Shown: positions 48,240 to 62,671, numbered from the stretch's first letter. The stretch: DNA of 64,000 nt from Lingula anatina (GCF_001039355.2 NW_019775472.1:1-64000), one strand, 5' to 3'. Translations and numbers: made by a program. Notes: generated by a model from the letters alone, not told the origin.

Positions 48240-51200
48240 TCTTAGCTAAATGCAACATTCGGAGTCAGTGATCGCCTTTTTACTGCAGTTTCTGATTGAT
48301 CAGATGTTCTTTTAACCACAGTTGGTTTCGCTTCCTGTTTATGGTCAGCGTGCCAGGATCGATGGGGCTGTGATAATTGAAATAAGCACAATCGGGGCAT
48401 TATGTTTGATGGAGCAAATCCGAGTATTAAGTAGGGAGGCACCTTTGACATTTTGTAAAGGAACAACCTTGTATTAAAACCCCACGTTAAAGGAAGTTGA
48501 TCGTTTTTACCTGTGGTCAACACATACGATCTGATCTGTGCGTGTTTACACGTTTAATTAATATGCTTCTGGGTATGGTTCCACTCGAATGCCATTAGAA
48601 CCATAACCATGTCATTTCATCTTACAACAGGTTAACACAGGTAAATAGTCAAGGCAATCGGATCCGTTTATCATCTTGATTGATCGTGTCACTGTCCATT
48701 CCTTAATTAATGCCCACATATTGGGGATTTATGTAGTTACTTCCCTTGAGAGACTCGCAATCCCCATTGCCTGTCACGCAATGCGAAGTATAAACTGTGC
48801 CGACAACCTCGAGAGTTGGTCTTACACCTCATTACTTCTCCAATGTAACAGTATCTATCATGGATACGAAGGATGACAAATAGGTAACAAGGGCAGCAAT
48901 TAGGGTATGAATATCTTAATCTTATTCTAAGTATTTTATACAGTTGTTTATCAAATGGATCCAAAAGCAATTTAGACTTCTAAATGTGTTTCTTTTGGGT
49001 CATTTCGGTTAGCGCACTATTTGTCGGATGTTAGAGAAAATGTCTTTGCAGTTATTTTTCTTCCATTTTTGTTGACTGTCCATTGGGAGCAAAACAAATC
49101 ATTTAAAATTCGCTGTTTTTGACCCCTATCAGAGTAAAAAAAAACTGCACTGCTTGCTTGTGCGTGCACCAATCTCAAATTGAATGATGGAGTGACATTT
49201 ATTATCATTATCGTTCAAAACAATAACTGCTGCGGCACAGGGTGCAAGTGGTATCCGAATCTGTGCCTTTATATTAAACCCATTGTTTTGGAGCTGGAGA
49301 TAACACAATAGGGCACATCAGTGATCAATAGTCCGACAGATCATATCAATCCTAATGACTGGTTCCTGGGAGATCTGTGGTTGAGATGGGCAGGATCGAT
49401 TATACTAGCTGGGTTTTGGCGCAAAAAGTCTGAACGGCTTTGAGGTAATGCTTTGATCTCAAGTTGAATCAGTGCGTGTCGAACAAAAGCCTCCATCCTG
49501 TTCTGATACCTGTACGCATGAATACGCCGGGTAGAGCTACTCCGACTTCCGTTGCTTTTGCTCTCTTTCGTGTCCTTTTATGCTCCGATCTTCCTCTCTG
49601 TGCGCAGCGTGTCGCAATGAATTTATATGCTAATCCCTCACGCTGTCTTTTGCAACATAGTGATGTTTTATTGAAACGTAAAGAATGCTCTTAATTAATT
49701 ACTTAAAAGTTGCGATATGTCCCTGGCGGGGCGGATGGCTGTTATTACTTTCTAATTAACTTGCTCCAGTGCGGTGGAACAGATACCTAACCATTATCCT
49801 AATGACCCGACTGTTTAGGTTCCAAGTCTGACCAGGCATTGCCACGCGCTCTGCACAATCCCCCAGTTCACTGCACTGCCTGGTTAATACAGACACCGCG
49901 TATTATAATAGGCAAGGGCACAACATCAAAGCCAATTTCATTAACTGTGCAAAATCTGATTGACGTCCCTTGTTCCACAGGCCATGGCATTTTAATCAAC
50001 CATTGTCAGCGGCCTGTGGTAATCCAAGGGGCTTCTTTCAGAGTTCAACGCAAATACAACGGTCACTTTTGCCGTATTTCAGTGTTTCTAACTTAAGAAA
50101 CGGTAGACGGTACACTAAGAATAAGTTTCTCTTGAAGGTGAGGGGGCCGACACTATGTGGCATAATGGCTGCCTGATGAATGTATGGGCCAGACGTACAT
50201 TGCTTTCTGCTCACTTACATTTTTGTTTCTTTTAAATCAATTAAAAAATACTTGCATAAATCGATTTGATAATATGTATGCATGGGAAGCTTTTCTGCCG
50301 TTGACAAGTAGAGAGGGCGGATTAATTAGCCGACATCCAACGTGTGACTTACAAGTATTACGAAAGCGGAGAACTAATTCGAGCCTATGGCTCAGCAAGC
50401 GATAGACATCCTTGTACAATAGATTGTCACGGTAAGTCGCTGGTAAATTTGTTTGAGGACTTCGAAATAAACATGTTCTGCCACAAAATGCGGACTATAT
50501 CTGGTTTACTGGGTTCGCTTTCTGTGAAAATAAACTGGGATCTATGAGACGGTAGGTTTCTCTTGACGCTTCCAGATTTTGGAAAGATAGCAAGTGGCGG
50601 AGATAACAAGCAATGCGGAAATTGATGGGTCTACCATCTTATCTATCCATCTAAAGGAAAGTAATGTAAGCGTTATTTGACACATTTGATTTATAGTTAT
50701 AATATTTCGTTTTAATGATGTCTGCAACGTCTTAAAGGGTGTGACACAGCAGCGCAGGTCTACAGTGTTCTTAAGGTGCGTTGTGCGCAGAGGTTGCACG
50801 GGAACCAAGACTTCGACTTGGTCACATCTTTAAATCATTATTTAACCTTAGAAGAATGATACTGTTGGTGCGTTTTGCCAGTAACATTGACAACATTCCC
50901 GTTGCCTAGGAACAAGAACTTTCACACATGCCAAGTGTCGCCCTGTCAAGTGTTGATGCTCGCACTGGTGTCACCCACTTCACATCTAACCAAATATACA
51001 ACCGATATCCTGTGACTTTCCATGATGGTTGAATTGCATAGATATTACACAGCATTTGCTGTCACATTGCGAGTCATTACATTTTAACGGGGTGGATGAA
51101 ACACCATGCTTATTTCCCAAAAGAGACGACTTTTCAGTGATTTCAAGGTTGCCATCCGTTATCTTCTGACTGAAAGTATCTTAATCCACGACAAACAAAT

Positions 51201-52120
51201 GGATGCCGTGTCTGGATTTTCTAAGCGCTTCAGATAAAACGTGAATCATGCCTGAGTAAACGTTCCTTGCTGCCTTGGCATTGTTGCGGACAGAACGACA
51301 CGCTAGTGCCTTATAAGAAAATGTGGAAGCTGATGAGGCATTCACACGCGCTACCGCCATTGATGCGTCCTGGAGAGCGGGATAAGCTAATGCTACTTAC
51401 ACATCTGCAGTTATCGGAGAATCGGATACTCTGTTTCTGAGAAATTGTTTTGAATTTTGATGCGACTTGTTGAAAACGTGCGCTTTGTGATACAGAAGTG
51501 CGCGGCCTCTCTTGAATGCAGCACAGATTAAGAGTTGGAACAATTCGAGTAACTTCTGGTATTGAAACGGATCCCGAACGCAGCGCATTTACCCTCGCAT
51601 AATTTGCGTACAGGTTTAGAATAGGCCGCGGTTTTGGCAAAGATTTCTGCTGCTGAGCATATTGCCTCTGGAAATTCTCTGTGGCATTTAGTGACATTAC
51701 GATAGGGAAGGTAAAGGTATTCCATCAGCCGTAGTCTCCACGGCCGCATATGTCTGTCAGCGACTTTATGAATCTACAGTATTTGCAGGACACTAGCCAA
51801 TTTTAACATAAGGAGAACATTAACCCAAGTTTCATAACAGGAGAGATTTGCCAACAGAAGTTGACAGCGTCCAGCCACATCTGTCTCTCACATTTAACCC
51901 GTATTTAGATATTTCGGAAGTATATCCACGTTCCAGAGTTCGACCCTGCTGTCGCATATTCCGCGGAGTAGTATATATACATTGCTGAGGACCACAGCAG
52001 CTGAAATGTATCGCTCTGCTGGGAGTTTTTATCGGAGAAGAGGTGAGTAAGGAGAGCCGGCCTTTAATGCACTTATATCGAGTGAATTCCATTGTAGCGA
52101 AAGCAATCACCTGGTATGTC
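48240..52120. other. Less AT-rich intergenic block, possible regulatory or noncoding-RNA DNA
   Basis: Base composition is clearly more balanced than in flanking DNA and both strands carry several overlapping open frames of 60-128 codons, none with a domain or consistent splice sites. Homeodomain-like words (ctaattaa, ttaattaatta) occur at about 49.69-49.76 kb. Regulatory function is inference only. Confidence 0.3.
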
Positions 52121-53820
52121 CGCCGACTTAATTTATAACATTAGATGCCGTTTTGCGTTTGTTTTATAGGCGATCTGTGCATTTTGGTTTTGTATTTTGT
52201 GCTGCATAATCCTCGTGTTAAGCCTGTTTACCCAGTAAAGCAAAAAAGGAACCGCGCTTGACTATGGACAGACAGTAAGCTGCCCAATTTGGTGGTATAT
52301 CAGCCAGTTAAATATATTGCTTCAAACCTTACAATTCGTTCAGTTCGGATATTATTGTATATTTTTTTTACAAAAAGTTAAATTTTTACAAGATGTGTCC
52401 CTATCTCATTTGTGAAATTCAAATGCAGATGAGAATATTATAATAATTATCAAAACTAGTTAATTTGCTGCCAGTCTAGAGTTCTTGTTTATCAATTAGT
52501 TCAATCATTTACATAGAAATGGCCTGTACAATGTATGATGACTTTGTTTTTAAAAAAATGCCTCCACATGAGGTTTAATTGAGACCTAAATTAGACGACC
52601 AGACAAATAATATGACTAACTAAAAGTTCTTTGGTCTGATCTCTGAATAAGCAACTGATTGGTACGAACTGAAATGCAGCTAATTTGGGAGCGATATGCG
52701 AAAAATCAGGTTGGATTTAAGGCAACTGGTATTGGCCAATGGAATTTCATACACAATAGCCAGTTTAAACCCCAGAAAAAGTCGTAGATGAATCTGGTAT
52801 GGATGTCTTGTAAACCCATAAAACGACACTACAATAAAGATGCTTCTACAGCATATAACATGGTGAATCGCTTCCTTTCATTTCAAACACTTAAATGTCT
52901 ATTATATTTTAAAAAAGAAAACAATTGCGGAGTACCTTCAAAATATGCATCCGAATACGGGATTTATCTTCTCTTTATTAAAAGAAAATCAATAAATGCA
53001 TTCATCACAACACAGGTATATGTATTCTAAGAATGTCTCTCTGATTATCGAAAATCACTCTGTACTTTGCGTGATGTCCCTTTCTGCTGTGCATACAAAA
53101 GTCTCATTGGCAGTTGCAGGAAAATATTACATAAATGCGTTCGTCTTCTTCTGATTGCGATCGGTCGGTAAGCTACTTTTTTCACATTATCAATACATTA
53201 ATGGGCGTTTTTAATTTTGGATAGTGACTTTTCTTAGAGGGAGTTGGTTTTTATCCTGGAATTAGAACATTAGCACTGCCAAAGGGGTGGTAATTTAATC
53301 TTCCTGGAGCATTCTCTAATCACGTAAAAATCATTTAGCTCTTGCACTCAGACTAACCCTTGTCATAGTTGGTTTGTTAAGGCAAATGATATTTTCTTTA
53401 TTTTGCGTTTAAACAAGCTACAATCACGATGGATTTCAACTTGCACACTATAAAATGAACCACAATCTTTTAATGCATGTTACGTGTGGTGTGGCCCCGA
53501 CACCGAATACGACAATGCTTCATTTTATATTTGCATCTTGCGTTAAAAACACACAGTGTCACAGATGAATAGCCTCATGTCGCCTGTAAGTAATCTCCAT
53601 GGATATTTATGTTTAATAGTTTGTAGGGTCTGAGTATGAATAGAAGGCGTCTGTGTATAAACCTGTCATTTTACTACTCAACTGGGACTGACATTTAACG
53701 GGGAAATTGGTTTATTATCCATCATGGGTTAGTAGCTCAGTAAAGAATGATCCTCGTGAGGTAACCGAGGTAACCTGCCTGATGCTCCACTGGCCGTTTG
53801 GGTATTTTCATGGGCCACGA

Positions 53821-53868
53821 CGGGGGGGGGNNNNNNNNNNNNNNNNNNNNNNNNNGAGGGGGGGGGGA
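53821..53868. other. Sequence gap of 25 N inside a poly-G run
   Basis: Nine G, then N at 53831-53855, then gaggggggggg. Real length is unknown; the gap looks caused by the homopolymer itself. Confidence 0.95.
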
Positions 53869-55482
53869 GTAAAAAAATAGGAATACATACAGCAATTAAG
53901 AACTAATAGGAAACATTTCCCATGAATATTTCAATTCGTGCAACACTGCCCTCTGTCACCCTTTATTCATTTTCTAAGGATGACTCACTTTGGACTTCTT
54001 TAATAAACGCTTTGTCTTGGAAAATCATAACTAAGCTTTTCACATGTACATGTCATAAAATATTACGTTAGCCCTCATCATCACGAATTCCATCTCCAAG
54101 TCATGTTTGATGGGCTAGAAACTGGATTTTGTTTGTCAGTCAACGGTGCTTTAACTCTTATTAGTGATATTATGTCGTAATGCAATGCAATATGGCGCAT
54201 AACGTAGCTTTTGTGTATCACTAACCATGCTAGGGTACCTGTTTATTCTGTTAATCAGAAATACATATATGCTTATTCGAAGAATAGATATTAGCATGCA
54301 AAGTTAAAAGAGTACAGCATTACACTGCTTATTTTAATTTTATAAAAAAGCATGTACCAGTGTGGATTTTTAAAACCCATCTTCGGCCTTTTGAAATAAT
54401 CCAATTGCGAATAGCGTCATACCAACACTTTTCTCCAAAACCCATTTAGTATCCCGAAAGTCATTTTGTTCGGCTTTTTTCCTCATAAGTGATAAATTTC
54501 TTGACAACATTACGAAATCCCATTCCCCTTGTAAAACCGACTCTTCCATGTGAACGCATTATTGAATAACCCTGGAGGTCGTTATACACGGTAACATACA
54601 CTCGGTCATCAGTGGCAGTTCAAAAGTGAAAATACAGTTTGTAAACAGGCAGTGGGCTGGATGGAAGTTCAATTGCCTGTGAAGAGCTGAGATCGATAAC
54701 TAGATGTTCCTGTTGTTTACAGTTAAGTATAAAATTAAAACAATCAATTACAACCGAGGAAAAAATTGACCCCCTCTAGATCTGCCACGCTTGAGTAAAT
54801 GTTGTAGAATTATATCTCCATTTTTTAGATATCCAAGGTTTCTGCACTTATATATCAGACTGAAATGAAATACAACAAAACACAAATGCACTGCTGAAGG
54901 TTTTTGCCTATTGTACAGTGTTAAGTAAATACGAGAACCCAGTTCCCTGGAAATCTCCTCATTTATCGCGTGAGTGTGTGTGTGTGCGTGCTCTGTGTGC
55001 TCATGCATGTGCCAATGTGCCGTAGCATTCCTTATTTACACCAAGATGAAAATTGCATCTCGTTCGTGGCGAATAAAATCGACTCCCTGGAACAGTGTGA
55101 CGTTCACTCACCAAACGCAATCACAATCCTAATACACGTATAACGACTTTTGATGACACAAAGGTATACTTACAGGTACCTGTATCTGTACACCCATTTT
55201 GTATCGTAAGCTTCTGTTTGGTATTGACTCAGCTTTAATACTTTTTGGCAGTTCAGAGGCAGTTTAAGTGCCCTTGATACCCAAAAATGCATAATTTGAC
55301 ATTGTCAGCATTTTTCGAAGAATTCAGGGCTTAAAAAGTTGAGGAGTTACGGTGACACCCCTCTTTTTCATCATATATCATATACAGCCGCATATACCGG
55401 TACATACAGCGTATACCAAATCACACAAAATGGGTAAGCTAATGTTTAGTAAACAGTAGATACTTTTTTATCTCTGATATTG

Positions 55483-55607
55483 CTATCCAGTGGTTGAAAA
55501 GGGCTGCTATCCTCAGGATAACTTTCCAGAGGATAACAATTTTATCCAAAGGATAGTGTTACATGTATCTATAGGATAACACTATCCAGTGCTGATGAAA
55601 CAGGGCC
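55483..55607. repeat. Short repeat element with internal hairpin and flanking direct repeats
   Basis: ctatccagtg..tgaaa..gggc occurs at 55483 and again at 55582, flanking several ggataac words and an 11-bp inverted repeat (ggatagtgtta at 55551, taacactatcc at 55577). Looks like a dispersed repeat, not a gene. Confidence 0.5.
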
Positions 55608-58072
55608 ATAGTGCACGGGTGTGTGAAACAGTTCTCCCCATTCACCTCGACACTCACATCCAAGCCCAGAACGTACACTCGTAGTAATATCGACCAGTGG
55701 GCCTTATCGTAAGTTGATCACAACAGGGAAATGGACCACGCACAGGGTTTTCAAACAGATTGGCTTATCGGACCTCGGAAATCCAATACTAATAGTTCGC
55801 ATTATCTTGGAACGCTTGATAACGTATTTATAAAGTGTCCAAATTAGCCCACTTAAGGGTACAAAGTGAGGAGGTAAATTCAATAACTCTTGGCAAACAT
55901 TTCATTAACTGAAAGATTGTGGATATGATAAAATATCGATCCCACGGATGCTTTATGTTTTCTAAGGCGTAACGGTTTACTTGTCTTTGAACCAGTGTAA
56001 TTTTTATAAAATATATGGTGTTTGTTAATTCTATCGATGTTCTTGAAACGCATGTTGGCCCACTGTATTCCTCTGATGGCAGAATTTCAAGAACAGTAGA
56101 AATAAAGATTTTTTCAATAATGTGGGATTATATTAACATGTTTCGTATGAAAGCAACTCTAGGTTTTCTTAACAAAGTTAGCAAACATAGCACAAAGCCA
56201 GAACAGAGGGGGGAAATGAAAGGAAAAAAGAAAGACTTTTGTTAACAAACAGAGAACATTGCCCAAACCAGAAAACTATCCGAATGACATAAAAGTTAAT
56301 CCAATACCGATCATTTAGGCGGATTTGTTTTTTCATCTTTCCAAAGGCAGGTTGCCGGTTTACAATATTAATCTTGGAAAACTAAATGACATATTTTGAT
56401 ATAGACATGTGTTTTTATCCTACAATTATGAAGATATATAATAAAATACACGTTTCTATATAGACAGGTGCATATTAGTTAATATTTACATAAATGCGTT
56501 GGGCCTGTTACACGCGTGCTTTTAGGAAAAGAGAGGATGGATCAAATCTTTTTCTTCCCTTGCCGATTCATTTTCCTCGGTAAACGATTACTATTACTTT
56601 CAATGTCAACGTTATTTTTCCCCTTTCCATTTTCTCAATTTAGAAAATCTCGTTCGCACACACAGCTAGGGGTGTCAGCATTAAAAGCACCCAAAAATAT
56701 ATGCAGTTTATATATTGCATATTAATCACATGATCACTAAAAACAATTGAAGAGGGGTTGACTTTTTTAATTAAGTACATGTATATTGGTCGCAAATGAG
56801 CATAGTAGTTAAACTTCCTACACACTTGCGCACCTGCAACTGCAGTTGTGATCTTTATATAATGGCACTTCAGCTGGGCTGATCGACCTGATTCTTGGTC
56901 TTTTGTTCCAGCAGTCACTCACTGTATTTACATATTCTGGGGGTTAGGTTAGCAGCGCACACAAAGGCGCACGCTTTGATCAAACATCATTGCTCAATAT
57001 GTTTATTCATACGTATCCACGATAGGCTTGTGGCAAGGAAAGGAAAGCCACACGCGTCATCGTAAGTATTCTCATTTATAACCGCGTTTTCATAATTCCT
57101 CTGCTACAACCCTCTTGATATCGTGATCAAAAATGTTTAAACAATTCAGGAATCTTGGATGACCTCATTGCATGGAAACCCGCATGACAACGTGCGCCCC
57201 CTTTTGTTTATTATACGATGTTCCAGAAATTTATAACGGCATACTCTCTTGCTTCTCCTGCTGCAACAGGTCCTGGCGTTTCGTCCAGTAAAGTTCCACT
57301 CTGAACTCAATGTTTACTCAGAAAACTGACTTAAAACGTCAAATCAAATGTATCGACCGACCTCATTTCATGTTATCAGTGTTCCTTATTATTTTGCTAA
57401 ACTGCGCGTATAAAGGGCATACGGCGCCCAGGACCAGTTTTGAATATGAATTTTTAAATATAATGTTTCATAACGGCTGTTATGAGAATAAACTGGCTAG
57501 GTTGAAAGGACAAGAAAAAATGAAAACAGGAAGATAGAAGTGATTAACCACACGTTGGCTGGTGGTAGTGTAATTATGATTCGGAATCATCGCACTTAGT
57601 TTGAGAACAGTGCGCTGTGTTTGAATAGCGTCGTCTGTCGACAAGGTGCGGGTACTAGTCAATGCAAAGTTTATAGCTGCAGCATAGAGCACTGTTGAAA
57701 CATATGAGGGCAATGCAAATGATAAATAGAAGTTGTGTGGTTTATGGAGATCGTATTGGCCGAGATACAGCATCTTTTTCACCTGCTCTTCTGTCAACAA
57801 GCTAGTTAAAAGCCAGTCACACTGTTTCAGTTGTCGCTTGATTAAACTCTAAAAGGACAGTCAAAACCGTGGAAAATTTGATAATCGTGGTATTGATTTA
57901 GGCCCGGGTTCTCGGAGTCCACTCAGAAAAACCTTGCAGGACAGTGCATAGGAAACGTGACCACTCTCCGAAACAGTGAAAATCGGAAGTTATGCAAAGT
58001 AGAGGATAAAACTCGATTACAATCAGCCAGGATAACCTGATTACTGCAGAGTGACTTGATTGGTGAAACAAT

Positions 58073-58499
58073 ATGGCGCATCACAATCCCACATTTCAGT
58101 TGGAAGATGATGATTTACACGAGTCAGATTTTGATGCGTCGTCTGCGTTTTCGGAAGGTGATCCGCCGCTTTCAAAGCGCAAACTTAACACAGTTTCTGC
58201 GAAGGTAGACAGAGATAGCAAAAGAGATTTGGATAATAAGAACAAAGTGGTTCTGGACACCAGTATCGGACAGATCAACCCGTCCTTGTATAATGGTGAA
58301 TCGGGGATCTCGAGCCCTGACATGTCTTTCAGGGAGGGTCGATATGGATACCCACCTACGAAGAGTATGCAAGAAAGATACGAGCAAAACTTCACTAGTA
58401 ACGCAACAGACAATAAACCACCGGCGATATATATAAACGATCAGCTGACTCGCTTGAGCGACATGACGTCTTTTACGTCATCGTCTGATGACGAGCAAG
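58073..58499 (+). CDS. First coding exon of an unidentified acidic, Ser/Asp-rich protein (partial)
   Basis: The ATG is preceded by an in-frame TGA at 58064-58066, so it is the likely start. 142 codons plus one base run to a strong donor, gagcaag|gtaagg. The peptide is hydrophilic, starts MAHHNPTFQLEDDD, has an acidic stretch (LHESDFDASSAFSEGD), a basic patch (SKRK) and ends TSFTSSSDDEQ. There is no signal peptide or membrane segment in this exon. It looks like the disordered cytoplasmic N terminus of a larger protein. I could not identify the family or find a convincing next exon in the remaining 5.5 kb, so the first intron may be long. Confidence 0.6.
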
Positions 58500-59591
58500 G
58501 TAAGGGTTTGTAAAGCAAGAAGACGAAAGTTTATTCACTCTGTTTTATACACAGACATACCCTGTATCCTCAGAGTCTCACATAGTAGTACGTGTGACGT
58601 TATGTACATATCAAAGGCATCATGAAGATCCAATAATGTATGTTACTTCGACAGTGAATACATAGTGATAAAAACATAGAGCAATCACAAGTACATGTTT
58701 TTTATTTTTTTTTTATTTTTTGTTTTATTCGGTATAAATAGCATTTAATTCAATAGTATGTCTGTCAGTTAAACACTTCTTGTTTATTCGTGTATTTGAG
58801 ATAAGTCGGTTAAAGGAACAAAATTCTATCACGGTTTCATTACATAGTTAACGCTATGTTTGAAAAAAGTCAGTTGCGATGTTGCAATCCTGCCACGACT
58901 GTTCTTGCGCAACTTTCGAAATTAAAGCACAGGAAAAAAATGGAAAGACGTTTGTTTTGAATTTAGTGTTCGGTTCCCATTAAAAATTATATAGAGATAT
59001 AAGTGATCGAAAGAGACGTACACGTTTACATTCATTGACAATAACATGTCATTTAAAGAGGGGGGGGGTATCTTTTGTTGCCAATGCCACTGTTGGAATA
59101 CTGGATATATCGTGACAAAATATCGTAAACATTATATAACACGTGTATTAAACTCTACATATGTTGCAATGCATTAGTTGATTTAATATTAGTTCAACAC
59201 ATTGCGTTTCAATAAAAATGCAGGCATGCATTTGAATGTGTTGAGTGATAAAAAAAATTCGACAGTAAATCAAGTTTCCAATAATAATTTGTATAAAAAA
59301 ATTTTTTTATAGAGGGTTGTTGATTTAAGAGGAAAAAGAAATATTACTTCTTTGGTCAAACGGCATTGCTGTCAAATCGGGAATTTGTGTAAATCAATGT
59401 ATTGATCCTGTTGAAGCAAGCGCGAGGGAGGTGTTAAGTTGGTTTAGAAACACGGATGTGATTTCAGGCACAAAATACGTTGACCACATGAAATGTTCAA
59501 GAATAGTGTGTAAGTGGTTAAATGGTAGGACCATGTGGACATGAGCAAAATTGCAAAATGAAATATGTATTAATAGGTATACATTGTACAG

Positions 59592-59625
<34 letters not shown>
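59592..59625. repeat. (TA)n(CA)n microsatellite
   Basis: About 11 TA units followed by 6 CA units. Confidence 0.9.
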
Positions 59626-60779
59626 TGAAGGTCTGAACGAAGATGTGACATACGAGTGCAAAGTCTTCTATTGATTACAGTTTTTATGCAGTTCCTTTTC
59701 TCAGACACCCGCCATAAATACTAAACAAGAGTCACGATCGTTGATTTTTATACTGATTTTATTTGAATTATTTTAATGTATATTTTCTAATATTCAAAAA
59801 ATCTGTACACACTCATTGTACACTTAGGCCTCTTATGATGCCTATAAATTGTGCACAATGGTAAGTGTGAAGTTTGATAAAAGTTAATTTCACATTCAGT
59901 GTGTTTCATGAAGCCATGCTTATAGATTCAAAGTTAAACCGATTCGATTCGAAAGCGCGTCATAAGACAACACAATATTGATTTCCTTGTAATTGAATTG
60001 TCTGAGGATCAGTGTCGTGTGTTTATGCTGAGGTCAGTCTTTAAAGACACCTCCCTGGGCATACAATAACAAAAATATAAAATATTTTAATCATGTGGTG
60101 ACGAGTTATAAACCGACCCTGTGAAGGGAAGTATGTGCATGCGTACGCACATTTATTATCTTACCTTCTTGTCACCTGATGCACGCTTTTTGTGAGGGCG
60201 GTTTGATGATGATATGCTGGTTATTGTTTTATATGCCACAATTTGCTCTGTATGCTGTTATTCCATAAATATTCATTTGTAAATGTGACGTGTTATTGCT
60301 AATGCTAAACTGCTATTGGACTGACGGATTAAATTTTGAAATATTCGTTTCACGAAATTGTTATCAATTGTAAAGAAAGAGGAGTGATGAAATGAAACCT
60401 AAAAAACTATGCACTATAGTCCACTTGATGAACGTATGCCCGCGCAACTTGAACTGGTGAGAAAGTTCTGGGGAAAGGTAATTAATTTAAAATCACACTG
60501 TACCCCGGTACGTATATCCTCTTTGCACGACATCATCATGAAAGAATAAAAACAAATATCCAACCAATACCAATGCAAGATATGTTTATCTCGCACCGTT
60601 TTATGTCTGTCCATCAAGTCTTGTCTATTGATCATCGCAATCAGTCGGATCAATAGGGTAATTGTCTGTAGTCTCGTGCATTGCTTTGCAATAAGTAGCC
60701 TCTGTTAATAATAAAGAATTGCCCCTTTAATGAAATTTGTGTTATTCTTTGTCAAAATTTTATAGATATATCGCTATAC

Positions 60780-60811
60780 GTGTGTGTGTGTGTGTGTGTT
60801 TGTGTGTGTGT
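60780..60811. repeat. (TG)n microsatellite
   Basis: TG repeats with one TT interruption; scattered TG-rich sequence continues to about 60910. Confidence 0.9.
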
Positions 60812-62671
60812 TTACATGCCTACCTAAGAGTCTGTGCGTGTGTGTTTCTGTCCGTGCCTACTTCATTGTGTGTGAGTGCGTATGCATGTGTGCGTGTGTG
60901 TACGTGAGCGTGTTTGTGTAAAGCACAGTGAAATGTGTCCGTATAAATAATTGTGCACACTGTGTGGTTCAATGTACAAGTTAACTGTCTGCTTCTATTT
61001 TAAAATACCACATGATAATTCAGTTTAATTCAAATATCACTACCTAAAATAAAGCCGATTTTGAAACATTGATCAATGTATAACTCTGACTCCCATTCCA
61101 CCAGCCTTTCTGGCTCTAAACAAGTTGCTCATAAAGTGTATGTAGGGTAATTGAATCTTAGTTAGACATTGACAGAAAATGCGCTCACTTTTATTAAATG
61201 TTCTACATGCGTCTGAATCTAATGTAATGTTTACATGGGTCTGAGAAACCTGCAGATAAAGCGTATATTACTCCAGATTTAGACGCAAAGAAAAAAAACA
61301 TATCTATCCCGTATCTATGGACGAAGTGTAAAATTAATCCTACACGTGAGCCACGTTTTCGTTATTTGATATAATGCAATAAGGGAAAGGTGATAACAAT
61401 ATTTAGACATTTCTTGGTAGTTCTTGGAAGACGTCCAATTGATAAGAATCATGACTTACAGGTGTTTATATTAAAAAACAGACGAATAAAAAAAGAAAGC
61501 TTGCTGTCGTCCTAGCACAGCTCTCTTATTAACCATCTTAATTACAGTATTTCTCTGGCCAGCATGTACTTACATATGCACACTAGAAATAAAATGAGGG
61601 AAAGCTAGTAACAGGCTATCGGTTTACAATATGTAGTACGAAAAGCTAAAAAGGATGTCTTAATATAGGCATGTGCGCAGTATAATAAGGATGACACCAA
61701 TAAGTTAATTAATTGAAAGTGCATAGATATAGATGAAGGCGGGTTAGAAAAACAAGTTTAGGTGCATGAATATAACATAAAGCAAACTTGTGGTACACAA
61801 CTTTGCACACGTAGGCCCTACAGAGTGAGAAATATAGAGTCCGGTATGCCTTGTGTATATCGTCTGTTTACTTTTTGATGGAAAAAACGTAGAAGCTTGT
61901 AGATGGTTCGAATATTTGTTAAGAAAAGCTGCAACCGACATGAACTGTTTTAATGCAAATATGTTCAGCACAACATGAATGACACCAAGTAAATAGCAAA
62001 TGCAAAAGAAGGCGGCCTAGCATAAGCAAGTTTAATTATATCACAAATTAAGTTAATTAATATTAATATAGCAAAGATATTAAGTATACATGTGCACGTA
62101 TTGTGTGAAATTTACATTGGGTTCTTATGCATTTGGTTTTTCCAGCACCCTGTTAGTGGATTAGGATTTTTCACTGTACATGTGTCAAAATAGGCTACAA
62201 GTCTGCTTTGACGGGCATACTTTCCCGTGATCCTTTGTCGACGTGACCTATGCTTGCTATGAAACCTGCAAATAAGTGCACACGGTTGAGTAATCACGTG
62301 TGCATGAAGACAAATGCGCTCACACGCGCACAAACACTTAAACATACATTGCAACAAAAACACATGGAAAGATCGAAGGGACCAAGAAGTGCTGCTGTAT
62401 CAATTTGCACATAGGCTATTTCGAAATATTTGTCAATGTCTGCCAAGAATGTGATTCTTATGAGTCAGATTTCCGTCATCATTGATTCAGCCGAGTGAGT
62501 GATTTCCTGCCTACCGTGGAATCTTTTCAGGCCAATGCAGAGTCCTTTCGATCTTTATTTATGTCTCTCTTGAGTATCTTTTAAATAATAATCCCAACGC
62601 GTCAGATATATAATTCTTGATATATTGTGTTATCAGTGTTGCGATTAAGACTTCGTTTAAATCAAAGTGCT

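Larger units (their letters stand above)
52121..58072. other. Intergenic DNA upstream of the exon at 58073
   Basis: No supported coding sequence. Contains an assembly gap in a G-run (53821-53868), a GT-rich stretch (54971-54990), and a short repeat element (55483-55607). The promoter of the 58073 gene should lie near its right end, but no TATA or CCAAT box stands out. Confidence 0.45.

Noticed and set aside
51311..51697. 128-codon open frame on the minus strand, with others overlapping it
   Set aside because: Several frames on the same strand are open at once in this block, no domain is visible, and no splice-supported continuation exists; treated as a composition effect.
58096..58413. 105-codon minus-strand open frame at the 58073 exon
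   Set aside because: Shadow of the plus-strand exon, which has an upstream stop, ATG and a consensus donor.
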